Shown: in pieces, positions 35,710 to 44,509 of the stretch
Layout: every line of letters begins with the position of its first letter
Position numbering within the stretch: position 1 is the first letter of the stretch
NCBI GenBank assembly: GCA_019429465.1
Contig: JAHYIV010000007.1
Location: 50,532-114,531, forward strand
From: Desulfoarculaceae bacterium
Lineage (GTDB): Bacteria; Desulfobacterota; Desulfobulbia; Desulfobulbales; Desulfocapsaceae
Length of the DNA stretch: 64,000 nucleotides
Direction: 5' to 3'
Position numbers and translations under genes: made by a program
Notes under the pieces: generated by a model
Databases searched by the model: none
What the model saw: the letters and a program-made list of their open reading frames with translations, nothing else
What the model was told of the DNA's origin: nothing

Positions 35710-36864
35710 ATGAAATTCACCAACTCCAAACGGCGTAATTTTCTTGTCACCAGTACCATCGCTCTCGGATTGATGGGCGCCGCGGCAACTGCCGGGGCTG
35801 CCGATTACAGCGGCACTGCTTATGTCGCGGGCATGGGCGGCCATTTTGCCAAGGCTGGGTTCACTATCGACCCCACCGCGGAAACCCCCATCACGATCAC
35901 CAGCCTGGATAAGATTGATATCGGTACCGCCAAAAGCCATCCCACCCATGACGCCCGGATTGATGCCACCGACCGCAACATCATGTACTGGTCCACCTAT
36001 AAGCTGGATGCCGAGGCTGATAATAGCTACCACTACGGCACCATTGACCTCAGTACCGACAAGGTCACCAACGACGTCACCACCAAGATCCCTGAAGGCA
36101 ATCTTAACAGCGCTGCCGGTTACTGCGCTTCAGCCCAGACCAAGGACTACTTCATGCCCATCACCATGCTGAAGCCCGGCTACATCAGCGTGATCCGTAA
36201 GAGCGACATGAAGCTCATGCGCAACGTCTACCTGGAAGGCACCGATGCCGACATCAAAAAGGGTTACAAATACCTTCATGGCACCAACTCTCCGGACATG
36301 AAGGAAATCCTGATCACCATAAATGAGTCCGACACGGCTCCCGACGACAAGGAGCTGGGTAACGTTGTGGGCAAGCTCCACCTGTTCGCCCTGGACGCCG
36401 CCGCCCTGGAAAATGGCAAGGTCAAGGTTCTCCGCAAGGGCGTAGTTGACGGCAATGCCAAGAAATCTACCAGCTTCCGCCAGTATTACTCACCGGACGG
36501 AAAGTACATCGCCAACGCCACCGGCGACACCCTCTTCCTGATCGACGCCAAGACCCTCACGGCGGTGGATGCCGAGCCCATGCCTAACCTGGAAGAGACC
36601 CACGACGCGATTTTCACTGCGGACAGCAAGTATGTCATCGCCACCTCCCGGACCAAGGCCCTCTCCCCCGAGTGCAAAGACCCGGAGAAACCAGCTGACG
36701 GTGAGTGGACCATGGACGGCCAGCTCAAGCTCTACGACGTTGAAGCCAAGAAGTTCATCGGTAAGCCCAGCTCGGTATGTCTGAGCTGCCATGACCAGCA
36801 ACTCGGCGCAGGATACACCCACGCAGTACTCTGCGGGTTGGATGTAAATTTTGCCAAGAAGTAA
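35710..36864 (+). CDS. Secreted beta-propeller protein with C-terminal monohaem c-type site
   Basis: 384 residues from ATG 35710 (AAGGAG eight bases upstream). The signal peptide SKRRNFLVTSTIALGLMGAAATAGA has a twin-arginine-like RRNFL. The body shows repeated blade-like beta segments (PTHDARIDATDRNIMYWSTY, SFRQYYSPDGKYIANATGDTLFLIDAKTL, THDAIFTADSKYVIATSR) akin to cytochrome d1/YncE propellers. One haem c motif, CLSCH, is close to the C-terminus. It likely acts in the periplasm or extracellularly in electron transfer or metal sensing. It stands between an ABC ATPase and its permease; a terminator follows. No characterised orthologue was recognised. Confidence 0.78.
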   Translation: MKFTNSKRRNFLVTSTIALGLMGAAATAGAADYSGTAYVAGMGGHFAKAGFTIDPTAETPITITSLDKIDIGTAKSHPTHDARIDATDRNIMYWSTYKLDAEADNSYHYGTIDLSTDKVTNDVTTKIPEGNLNSAAGYCASAQTKDYFMPITMLKPGYISVIRKSDMKLMRNVYLEGTDADIKKGYKYLHGTNSPDMKEILITINESDTAPDDKELGNVVGKLHLFALDAAALENGKVKVLRKGVVDGNAKKSTSFRQYYSPDGKYIANATGDTLFLIDAKTLTAVDAEPMPNLEETHDAIFTADSKYVIATSRTKALSPECKDPEKPADGEWTMDGQLKLYDVEAKKFIGKPSSVCLSCHDQQLGAGYTHAVLCGLDVNFAKK

Positions 36865-36901
36865 TTGGTCCTGACAAACAGTGATTTTTGCGGCATAAGA
36901 A

Positions 36902-36940
36902 AAGCCGGGAAGCTTAGCGCATCCCGGCTTTTCTTCTTTT
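36902..36940 (+). terminator. Rho-independent terminator
   Basis: AAGCCGGGA and TCCCGGCTT form a 9-bp stem with an 11-base loop followed by TTCTTCTTTT, 37 bp after the propeller stop codon. It would partly uncouple the downstream permease gene. Confidence 0.85.
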
Positions 36941-36983
36941 ATGGAAAAAAAACAACCCGGAAACAGCATTTAACGAAACTGCC

Positions 36984-38174
36984 ATGGCCACCCACGCATA
37001 CTCCATACTCACCATTGTCTGGAAAGGCGTTTCCCGGAAGATATTCCGTAACGTCGTTCTGATCCTGGCCGTCGCCCTTCTGGTCGCCCTGCTGGTTTTT
37101 GCCCTGCTCTTCAATAAGGCGGTGGAGGAAGATATTGAGGCCGCCGCCAAAAAACTCGGAGCCGATATTGTCCTGGTACCGATAGAAGCCAAAAGCACCG
37201 CTGAAGAGTTTATCCTGGAAAGCAGAATCAAAAGCTTTTACATGGACAAGTCGATTTTCGAATCCGTCCGCGCCCTGCCGGACATCAAGCAGATCACCTA
37301 TCACGTCTATCTCAACACCCTGCCCTCAGGCTGCTGCAGTATCGACGCGGGGCAGGTCATAGCCTTCAATCAGGAGGAGGATTTTGTCGTCCGCTCCTGG
37401 CTCGAGACCGGACCAGACCGCCTTGCCGCCGGACAGGTCTATGTGGGCAGCTACGTCTATGACTTTCTCGGACTGATCGATACGGCCAGCCTTTTCGGCC
37501 AGGGAGTCAAGGTGGTCGGCCATCTGGAACAAACGGGTACCGGGATTGACCACGGCATCTTCATGCGACTGGAGGACCTGGATCAGATCTCTACCGAAGC
37601 CACCGGCGGCTACACACCAGGCAACATCTCCATCATCTTCATCCGGGTCAAGACAGGGGTGGACCCTGCCAAGGTGGTACGGGACATCCGTGAGATCAAC
37701 CCCAGGATCGGAATCATGACCCGGGGCGATATCGGAGCCGACGTCCGCAGCACCCTCAGGGACATCACCCGGGTCTTTTCGGTGACCATCTCCATATCCT
37801 CGCTCCTGGCCCTGCTCCTGGCCTGGACAACATTCACCGTTCTCGCCAATGAACGGCGGCGCGAGGTGGGTATCCTCCGCGCCATCGGCGCCCACCGCAG
37901 CCACATCATGAAGCTGTTCCTGACCGAGGCCATGCTGATCAGTGCCATGGGCGGCCTGATCGGCGTCGGACTCGGCCACTATCTCCTCTACTACCTGGCC
38001 GAGGATTTCAGCCTTCTCAGCAGGCTCGGAGCCTCGACCCCTCTGACCTCCGGCAATATCCTTATCGGCCTTGCCGCCATGGCAGCGGGCATGGCGGTCT
38101 GCCTGATCGGCGCGGCCATCCCGGTGATCAGGCTGGCCAACATGGAGCCCCTGGTTGCAATCAAGGAGGAGTAA
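36984..38174 (+). CDS. FtsX/MacB-type ABC transporter permease
   Basis: 396 residues. One N-terminal membrane segment, a large periplasmic domain (residues about 45-255, with a CC pair in TLPSGCCSIDAG) and three C-terminal segments with the FtsX core (ANERRREVGILRAIGAHRSHIMKLFLTEA) and NMEPLVAIKEE end. FtsX/MacB permeases couple cytosolic ATP hydrolysis to periplasmic work rather than crossing solutes. The ATP-binding partner is likely the divergent gene at 34826-35503. A similar permease is at 51757-52938. The adjacent Cys pair could bind metal or be oxidised; this is speculation. Confidence 0.85.
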   Translation: MATHAYSILTIVWKGVSRKIFRNVVLILAVALLVALLVFALLFNKAVEEDIEAAAKKLGADIVLVPIEAKSTAEEFILESRIKSFYMDKSIFESVRALPDIKQITYHVYLNTLPSGCCSIDAGQVIAFNQEEDFVVRSWLETGPDRLAAGQVYVGSYVYDFLGLIDTASLFGQGVKVVGHLEQTGTGIDHGIFMRLEDLDQISTEATGGYTPGNISIIFIRVKTGVDPAKVVRDIREINPRIGIMTRGDIGADVRSTLRDITRVFSVTISISSLLALLLAWTTFTVLANERRREVGILRAIGAHRSHIMKLFLTEAMLISAMGGLIGVGLGHYLLYYLAEDFSLLSRLGASTPLTSGNILIGLAAMAAGMAVCLIGAAIPVIRLANMEPLVAIKEE

Positions 38175-38186
38175 TTATCCTTTCAA

Positions 38187-38224
38187 GCTGACAGCCGTGA
38201 GCTGATGGCTGTCAGCTTTTTATA
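38187..38224 (+). terminator. Terminator after the ABC permease gene
   Basis: AGCTGACAGCC and GGCTGTCAGCT are exact complements around a short loop, followed by TTTTTATA. It lies about 15 bp after the permease stop codon. Confidence 0.8.
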
Positions 38225-38352
38225 CCATGCATCCTTTCCCGCAGAACCGCAGGGAATAACCATACCCCCCTGCCGGGCCGAACTGCCGACTCCCTGTGGA
38301 CGGCAGTTCAAACTGTTTGACACTCCACTACTACTGCCTCAGTACCTTGGGA

Positions 38353-38502
38353 CTCGGAAAATAGTGACGTACCTGAGTTGCGACTGGATTTGGGCCGGAT
38401 TTGGCTGCACCGATTGACTAAAACCGCAGATGCAGTTGCGCTCCATCGAGGATTTTGCGATTGAGGTGCGGTCACAGATGGCCCGAAGACCGGAAGCAAG
38501 AT
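38353..38502 (+). repeat. 150-bp direct repeat flanking yjbQ, left copy
   Basis: From CTCGGAAAATAGTGACGTAC to ACCGGAAGCAAGAT this matches 39259-39408 along its full length with no gaps. A diverged partial copy lies at 19073. It has no convincing coding sequence. Confidence 0.9.
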
Positions 38503-38510
38503 GGGAAATT

Positions 38511-38587
38511 AACCCCGATGAACGGGATAAGTGCCTTTCGCAGATTATTTTCTGGCAAAAAAACAAGAAAACAATCTGTAAGGCACT
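38511..38587 (+). repeat. Dispersed hairpin repeat, copy C
   Basis: Leader CCCCGATGAACGGGATAAGTGCC, then CAGATTATTTTCTGG, an A-rich loop and CAAGAAAACAATCTGTAAGGCACT. One A/C mismatch interrupts the stem. It abuts the 3' end of the left 150-bp repeat. Confidence 0.85.
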
Positions 38588-38647
38588 GATATTTTCCGCG
38601 GCCCTTATGAGAGCGTCCCCTTTTACCGTCCATTTGATACCAACCCA

Positions 38648-39064
38648 TCACTCGCCGATTATTTTCACCAACACCCTCTTCCGGCGTCCACCGTCAAACT
38701 CACCATAGAATATCTGCTCCCAGGTCCCGAAATCAAGCTGACCATCGCTTACCGCCACAACCACCTCCCGCCCCATGATCTGCCGCTTCAAATGGGCATC
38801 GGCATTATCTTCACCGCGGTTATGACGGTACTGACCTACCGGCTCGTGTGGCGCCAGTTTTTCGAGCCATACCTCATAATCATGGTGTAAACCGGATTCA
38901 TCGTCATTGATAAAGACCGAGGCGGTGATGTGCATGGCATTCACCAGGATCAAGCCCTCGGCTATTCCGCTTTCATACAAACATTCCTGAACCTGCGGGG
39001 TAATATTTATGAATGCCCTCCGTGTTGGCACTGTGAACCACAATTCCTTACGATATGATTTCAT
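38648..39064 (-). CDS. YjbQ-family protein (UPF0047)
   Basis: 138 residues from ATG 39064 with GAGGAAAGA upstream. Family motifs: [92 protein letters not shown]. Members bind metal through the conserved His and have reported thiamine-phosphate synthase side activity. Isolated between inverted neighbours and flanked by 150-bp direct repeats. Confidence 0.92.
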   Translation of the reverse strand: MKSYRKELWFTVPTRRAFINITPQVQECLYESGIAEGLILVNAMHITASVFINDDESGLHHDYEVWLEKLAPHEPVGQYRHNRGEDNADAHLKRQIMGREVVVAVSDGQLDFGTWEQIFYGEFDGGRRKRVLVKIIGE

Positions 39065-39258
39065 TCTTTCCTCATCATCTTTTTTATCATTAAGGCCTCG
39101 AAAGCGAACTCCTGCCGCCCGCCAGCTCCCTGGACCATGAAGCAAACTTTTCCACCGCCACTATTTTTGCCAAACAAGATACCATTAAATTTCGGATGAG
39201 ACTCAGCTAATAATGGTTGACTTTCAATCTGCCGCAGTGAGACAATCTCTTTTAGGAG

Positions 39259-39408
39259 CTCGGAAAATAGTGATGTACCTGCATTGCGACTGGATTTGGG
39301 CCGGATCTGGCTGCCCCGATTGACTAAAACCGCAGATGCAGTTGAGCTCCATCGAGGATTTTGCGATTGAGGTGCGGTCACGGATGGCCCGAAGACCGGA
39401 AGCAAGAT
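39259..39408 (+). repeat. 150-bp direct repeat flanking yjbQ, right copy
   Basis: Same length and orientation as the copy at 38353-38502, differing by scattered substitutions. It lies in the 507-bp gap upstream of yjbQ and the PagL-like gene; apart from this nothing was recognised in that gap. Confidence 0.9.
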
Positions 39409-39571
39409 TGTATATCAGTATGCTCCGCGTCCCTTATGAGACTCGAAAGAGAATTAATGCTACAGGGAAGACTGAGACGATGTTACGTCAGGGACATGAC
39501 CTGAAAAGCGACTTCATTCTTCTGCCGGCTCGGCGAATAGTTACAATCATGATCAGAATGGAGGTGTCTCT

Positions 39572-40183
39572 TTGAAGCTGACAGGTGCAATAAAGGTAGT
39601 CATTCTCCTCATTGTTTTTTCTCTGTTCGCAGCCAAGGGGCAGACGGCAAATTTAGAGGATGAAAAAACAAATCTGGATCATCAATGGGCCCTTTCGCTC
39701 TACGGCGGAGTCCATGCCATCGACCACATACGTGACATCATCACCTTTGATGCCGACTATTCAGACGGCAATAATGTCCTCGTAGCCGCCTTGGCCCGCG
39801 AGGTTTACCGCTCCAGGCGATTCCTGAGTTTTGAACTCGAGGGGCAGGTTGGGAGGCATTTCGGTGACGATGTGAATCACTGGGAATTTGTGGCCTTGGG
39901 CCTCGGACGCTGGCACACATTCCCATGGGATCATCTCGTGAACACCAGCTTTGGGGCAGGGGCTGGTTTTTCCTTCTATACCGAGATTTCCAGTGTTGAA
40001 AAGCTGAAACACGACGATGCCCAGCGGCTGCTGGGCTATCTGGCACTAGAACTGACCTTCGGACTGCCTCGGCTTCCCCACTGGGATCTGCTGACGCGGA
40101 TCCATCATCGCTCCGGCCTGTTTAGGGTGATCGGCAAAGGATCGTCCAATTATCTGACGGTCGGATTAAGATACACTTTCTAG
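39572..40183 (+). CDS. Outer-membrane barrel, PagL-like lipid A deacylase family
   Basis: 203 residues from TTG 39572 with GGAGG upstream. Signal peptide AIKVVILLIVFSLFAAKGQTA. The C-terminus RIHHRSGLFRVIGKGSSNYLTVGLRYTF has a His-x-Ser-Gly and ends in Phe, as PagL-type lipid A 3-O-deacylases do. Alternating amphipathic beta strands and aromatic girdles are evident. It would remove an acyl chain from lipid A at the outer membrane. It precedes a lipid-metabolism gene run. Identification is moderate. Confidence 0.65.
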   Translation: MKLTGAIKVVILLIVFSLFAAKGQTANLEDEKTNLDHQWALSLYGGVHAIDHIRDIITFDADYSDGNNVLVAALAREVYRSRRFLSFELEGQVGRHFGDDVNHWEFVALGLGRWHTFPWDHLVNTSFGAGAGFSFYTEISSVEKLKHDDAQRLLGYLALELTFGLPRLPHWDLLTRIHHRSGLFRVIGKGSSNYLTVGLRYTF

Positions 40184-40247
40184 GAGTCTGTCCGAGGTCA
40201 CAAACAGCACTATTATCAAAAAAAGTTCATCTTATAAAGGAGATACC

Positions 40248-40745
40248 ATGGCAAAAAAGTTCCTTGTCCTGGCCCTGGTGCTGGCCATGGCCCTGATCGG
40301 CTGGCTCACCTCCTATTTTTCCACGAGAGAGGTGCTCAAACGCCAGCTTACCGGGATAGCTGTAGCGCTTGGTAAAGAGGGGCAGGAGACCGCCGTGCAG
40401 ATGGCCCTGAAGATGCGCGATGTCAAAAACATGCTGGCCGTAAGCTGCCTGGTGACCATTCCTGAGAGCGGATACAGCGAGACCATGGAACAGGATCTGA
40501 TCATCCGTTACCTCATGTCCTACCGCCATCGCTACGCCCTGCTCACCGTGACCCTTGAAGATCTGCATCTCGACATTCCAGTCAAGGGCCAGGCCGTGGC
40601 CCAGACCACGGTACGCCTCCGGCTGCAGAGTGCACCCCAGGCAGAACCAGTTGAGGAGAGCCACCACATGACCTTCTCCCTGACCAGGGTCGATAAACAA
40701 TGGCTGTTCCAGACTATCACCGTGCCCGAGACCCTGCTGAGGTAG
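40248..40745 (+). CDS. Membrane-anchored periplasmic protein of unknown function
   Basis: 165 residues, RBS AAGGAGATACC before ATG 40248. One N-terminal membrane anchor (LVLALVLAMALIGWLTSYF) is followed by an alpha/beta soluble domain (YALLTVTLEDLHLDIPVKGQAVAQTTVRLRLQ, HHMTFSLTRVDKQWLFQTITVPETL) that resembles a small NTF2/lipid-binding-like fold, without a family match I can name. It is four bases from the acyl-CoA ligase start and so probably cotranscribed. Confidence 0.7.
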   Translation: MAKKFLVLALVLAMALIGWLTSYFSTREVLKRQLTGIAVALGKEGQETAVQMALKMRDVKNMLAVSCLVTIPESGYSETMEQDLIIRYLMSYRHRYALLTVTLEDLHLDIPVKGQAVAQTTVRLRLQSAPQAEPVEESHHMTFSLTRVDKQWLFQTITVPETLLR

Positions 40746-40749
40746 AAAC

Positions 40750-42447
40750 ATGGAGGCAATCTGGCTGAAACATTATCCCCCGGGTATCCCGACGGAGATT
40801 GACATTCACCGCTTCGCTTCCCTCAAGGACATGCTGGAGCAATGCTGCGACAGCTTCCGGGACCGACCCGCCTTCACCAGCATGGGCGTAACCCTGAGCT
40901 ATGACGCGCTCGACCGCCTCTCCCGTGACTTTGGCGCCTATCTCCATCAGGAGCTGGGTCTGCAGAAGGGTGAACGGATGGCCATCATGCTGCCCAACCT
41001 GCTGCAGTACCCGGTCGCGCTGTTCGGCGCCTTGCGCGCCGGCCTGGTGGTGGTCAACGTTAATCCGCTCTACACCGCGCGCGAACTGCAGCACCAGCTG
41101 GCCGACTCCGGAGCCGCGGCCATCGTGGTTCTGGAAAACTTCGCCCACACGCTCGGGCAGCTCGTCACCGCCACCGATGTGCGCCACATCGTCACCACCC
41201 AGGTGGGCGATCTGTTCCCGCCACTCAAGGCCTTTGCGGTCAACTTCATAGTCAAACGGCTCAGACGCCAGGTGCCGCACTGGCAGCTGCCGACTGCTGT
41301 CTCCTTCAAGGCGGCGCTCAAGAGCGGTTGGCATCATCAGCTGCAAGATGTCGTGCTCGCCCACAACGACATCGCCCTCTTGCAGTACACCGGCGGCACG
41401 ACCGGTGTGGCCAAGGGCGCGGTCCTGACGCACGGCAATCTGGTGGCCAACGTCGAGCAGACCTCGGCCTGGATCGGCGGTACGCTTGAGAAAGGCAGGG
41501 AGGTGGTTGTCACCCCGCTGCCCCTCTACCACATCTTCGCCCTCACGACCAACCTGTTCACCTTTGTCAAGTGGGGCGCCAACAACGTGCTGATCACTAA
41601 TCCGCGCGACATCCCCGCATGCATCAAGGAACTGGCCAGGACCCGATTCACCGTCATCACCGGCGTCAATACCCTCTTCCATAAGCTGCTGACCGCGCCC
41701 GGTTTCGACAAGGTCAGCTGGGCCAACAGCGGCCGCCTCAAGGTGGCGGTGGCCGGAGGCATGTCAACACAGCAGGACGTGGCGGAACGCTGGCAGCAGG
41801 CCATGGGCGTGCCGTTGATTGAAGGCTATGGCCTGACCGAGGCCTCTCCCATTGTCTGCGCCAATCCGCTTGACGCCAGGGAGTTCAGCGGCGCCATCGG
41901 CATGCCGCTGCCCTCCACCCTGGTGGAAATCCGTGACGAGTCCGGCCGCGAGCTGCCTCCGGGCGAAGAGGGCGAGCTCTGGGTCAAGGGGCCGCAGGTG
42001 ATGGCCGGCTACTGGAACATGCCAGCCGAAACCGCTCGCGTCCTGTCTGCAGACGGCTGGCTGGCCACCGGCGATATCTGCCTGATGGACGAGCGTGGCA
42101 CCCTGCGCTTCGTCGAGCGCCACAAGGATGTGATCGTGGTCTCCGGTTTCAAGGTCTGGCCGGGCGAGGTCGAGGAGATGGTGATGATGCTCCCCGGCGT
42201 CCATGAGGCGGCCGTCATCGGTGTGGCGGATGAAACAAGCGGCGAGGCGGTCAAGGTCTGTATGGTCAAGAAAGATCCGGTCCTCTCGGCCGAAACGGTG
42301 ATCGCCCACTGCCAGGCCAATCTGGCCGCCTACAAGGTGCCGAAACAGGTGGAGTTCCGCCGCCGGCTGCCCAAATCGCCCATCGGCAAGATCCTGCGCC
42401 GGAAGCTGAAAGAGGAGCAAGAAAACGATGCCGGTCCTGCCAGCTAA
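40750..42447 (+). CDS. Long-chain acyl-CoA ligase (FadD-like, AMP-forming)
   Basis: 565 residues. AMP-binding motif LLQYTGGTTGVAKGAVLTHGNL near residue 212, EGYGLTEASPIV, DGWLATGDICLMDERGTLRFVERHKDVIVVSGFKVWPGEVEE and the catalytic Lys near PKSPIGKILRRKL. It activates a free fatty acid through acyl-AMP to acyl-CoA. It heads a tight run with a hydrolase and a ceramidase-like protein, which would release fatty acids for it to reactivate. Confidence 0.93.
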   Translation: MEAIWLKHYPPGIPTEIDIHRFASLKDMLEQCCDSFRDRPAFTSMGVTLSYDALDRLSRDFGAYLHQELGLQKGERMAIMLPNLLQYPVALFGALRAGLVVVNVNPLYTARELQHQLADSGAAAIVVLENFAHTLGQLVTATDVRHIVTTQVGDLFPPLKAFAVNFIVKRLRRQVPHWQLPTAVSFKAALKSGWHHQLQDVVLAHNDIALLQYTGGTTGVAKGAVLTHGNLVANVEQTSAWIGGTLEKGREVVVTPLPLYHIFALTTNLFTFVKWGANNVLITNPRDIPACIKELARTRFTVITGVNTLFHKLLTAPGFDKVSWANSGRLKVAVAGGMSTQQDVAERWQQAMGVPLIEGYGLTEASPIVCANPLDAREFSGAIGMPLPSTLVEIRDESGRELPPGEEGELWVKGPQVMAGYWNMPAETARVLSADGWLATGDICLMDERGTLRFVERHKDVIVVSGFKVWPGEVEEMVMMLPGVHEAAVIGVADETSGEAVKVCMVKKDPVLSAETVIAHCQANLAAYKVPKQVEFRRRLPKSPIGKILRRKLKEEQENDAGPAS

Positions 42448-43711
42448 GCCTTGGGGCCGGCGAAGGGACTTCTGTTCCCGCCGCCTGAGATTTGACCTTC
42501 TCCTCCTGCCGTTACTGGTCCTGCTGACGGGCTGCACGCCTGTACGCCTCATTAACGGCACCCTGGTGTTGCTCGACCTCGCCGCGGCTGACGGCCCTTC
42601 ACGACTGAAACAGACAACCGAAACACCGTTGCGCCACGCCCTCAGCTATACTGTCGAAGGGCGCAGCCATAGCGGTGATCTTTACCTGCCGGGGACGCTG
42701 GACAGCTGTGGCCCCGAGGGCGGGGAACAGGGCGGCGCAGCGCGGAGTCAGCACTGCCCGCGGGCCGCCATTGTCGTCATCCCCGGCGCGGTGCCGCAAG
42801 GCAAGGATGATCCGCGCCTGGTCGCCTTTGCCACCACCCTGGCTCGCGTCGGCTTTGCCGTGCTGACCCCTGATCTCACCGGTTTTCGGGAACTGCGCAT
42901 CCGGCCCTCGGACAGCCGTGAGATCGCCGATGCCTTCGCTTACCTGGCCAGCCGCCCGGAGCTGGCTCCTGACGGGCGCGCCGGTCTCTTTGCCTTCAGC
43001 TATGCAGTCGGCCCAGCGCTGCTCGCCGCCCTCGAAGAAGATATCCGGGAGCAGGTGCGCTTTGTCGTCGGCCTCGGCGGCTACCACGACCTGGTGGGGG
43101 CGATCCGCTTCTTCACCACCGGCTGGTATGAACATGAGGGCGGCTGGCATTATACCACCCCGGACGACACCGGCAGAATGGTGCTGGTCTACTCCAGCCT
43201 GGACTACCTGGAAGGCGGCCGGCACGACGGCTCCCTCTCCGACCGGCTGATATTCGATCAGATGGTGGCGCTGCGCCAGCGCTCGCCGCAGGCCGACCTC
43301 AGCCCGCTGGCCGCAGGGTTGAGCCCTGGTGGCCAGACCTTGTTTGCGCTGGCCGTCAATCCTGACCCCGAACGCTTTCCCGCCCTCTTTGCCCGTCTGC
43401 CCGAAGCCATGCGCGCCGATATCGAACGCCTCAATCTGGCCCACCATGACCTGCAAGCCCTCAAGGCGCATCTGATCCTGGTGCACGGCAGAAACGACAG
43501 CCTCATCCCCTATCCCGAGAGCCTGGCCCTCGCCGCCGCCGTGCCGGTGGGGCAGGCCAGGGTCTTTATCATCCACCAGGTCCTGGGCCATGTCGATCTG
43601 AACCTGGCCACGCTCTTCTCCTGGCGCTTCTGGAGCAAGGAGATCCCTGATCTCTGGCGGCTCTGGCGGGTCATTGATCTGCTGCTGGCGCAGCGCACGG
43701 AGACGATATGA
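42428..43711 (+). CDS. Alpha/beta-hydrolase lipoprotein
   Basis: 427 residues, starting inside the ligase gene (20-base overlap). Lipobox LLVLLTGC near residue 36. Nucleophile elbow GLFAFSYAVGPAL (Ser, with a non-canonical preceding residue), acid in HGRNDSLIPY and His in GHVDLN near the C-terminus. It is an envelope-anchored esterase or lipase type of enzyme; substrate unknown but the neighbours suggest an acyl lipid. Confidence 0.8.
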   Translation: MPVLPAKPWGRRRDFCSRRLRFDLLLLPLLVLLTGCTPVRLINGTLVLLDLAAADGPSRLKQTTETPLRHALSYTVEGRSHSGDLYLPGTLDSCGPEGGEQGGAARSQHCPRAAIVVIPGAVPQGKDDPRLVAFATTLARVGFAVLTPDLTGFRELRIRPSDSREIADAFAYLASRPELAPDGRAGLFAFSYAVGPALLAALEEDIREQVRFVVGLGGYHDLVGAIRFFTTGWYEHEGGWHYTTPDDTGRMVLVYSSLDYLEGGRHDGSLSDRLIFDQMVALRQRSPQADLSPLAAGLSPGGQTLFALAVNPDPERFPALFARLPEAMRADIERLNLAHHDLQALKAHLILVHGRNDSLIPYPESLALAAAVPVGQARVFIIHQVLGHVDLNLATLFSWRFWSKEIPDLWRLWRVIDLLLAQRTETI

Positions 43712-44493
43712 ACAGCCGGCGCAAGGCCGCTCCCGGGACCAGGGCGCTCGGCCTGCTCCTGCTGCTGGCCGCCCTGGCCTGCCTCATCTGGCCCCTGCCG
43801 CCCATACCGCAACCCCTCGACTACCACCTGTTCGCTGACCAGCGCGCCTGCCTTGGCCTGCCCAATTGCCTTGATACCGCTTCAAATGTCCTGTTCGTGC
43901 TGGCGGGGCTGGCCGGTCTGTTCCTCCTCTGTCGCCCGTCAGGCCGGCCCGTCTTTATCAAGCGCCGGGAGATGCTGCCCTACGCCCTCTTCTTTTTTGC
44001 CGCCATCCTCGTCGGCCTTGGTTCAGGATTTTATCATCTGGCCCCTGACAATGAACGACTGGTCTGGGATCGGGCGGCCATTGCCCTGGCCCTCATGGCC
44101 TGGCTGGCGGCCATCCTCTGCGAGCGGGTGAGTGTCAGCGCCGGGCTCCTGCTGCTCCCGCCCCTTGTCGCCGCTGGTCTCTTCAGTGTCGCCTGGTGGC
44201 ACTGGAGCGAAGCCCGCTCCCTGGGCGACCTGCGCCCCTACGGCCTGATGCAGCTCACCCCGATGGTCCTGATTCCACTCCTGCTCCGGATCTATCCGCC
44301 GCGCTACAGCCATGACCGCGATATCCTGATGGTCATTGGTCTGTATGGAGCGGCCCTCGTCTGCGACCTGAATGACCGCCTCATCTTCACCCTGACCCAC
44401 GGCCTTGTCAGCGGCCACACCCTTAAACATGTGATCGCGGCGCTGGCTGTCTGGTGGGTCAGGTGCTACCTGCAACGCCGAGAAATCTTATAA
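43708..44493 (+). CDS. CREST-superfamily membrane hydrolase (alkaline-ceramidase-like)
   Basis: 261 residues, ATGA-coupled to the hydrolase. About seven membrane segments. CREST catalytic residues appear: Ser and His in GSGFYHLAPDNERLVWDR, Asp in WDR, and His pair in HGLVSGHTLKHVIAALA. FADQRACLGLPNCLDTASNVLF is the family N-terminal block. Alkaline ceramidases cleave the amide bond of ceramides; many bacterial members are uncharacterised and may hydrolyse other amide or ester lipids. Confidence 0.8.
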   Translation: MNSRRKAAPGTRALGLLLLLAALACLIWPLPPIPQPLDYHLFADQRACLGLPNCLDTASNVLFVLAGLAGLFLLCRPSGRPVFIKRREMLPYALFFFAAILVGLGSGFYHLAPDNERLVWDRAAIALALMAWLAAILCERVSVSAGLLLLPPLVAAGLFSVAWWHWSEARSLGDLRPYGLMQLTPMVLIPLLLRIYPPRYSHDRDILMVIGLYGAALVCDLNDRLIFTLTHGLVSGHTLKHVIAALAVWWVRCYLQRREIL

Positions 44494-44509
44494 ATCGTAT
44501 GAGACTGCC

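Larger units (their letters stand above)
38175..38647. other. Non-coding stretch with repeat copy and hairpin copy C
   Basis: 473 bases between convergent genes. It contains a 150-bp repeat (38353-38502) and hairpin C (38511-38587). AGCTGACAGCCG...GATGGCTGTCAGCTTTTTAT near 38188-38225 forms a terminator-like hairpin after the permease gene. No gene was recognised. Confidence 0.55.
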
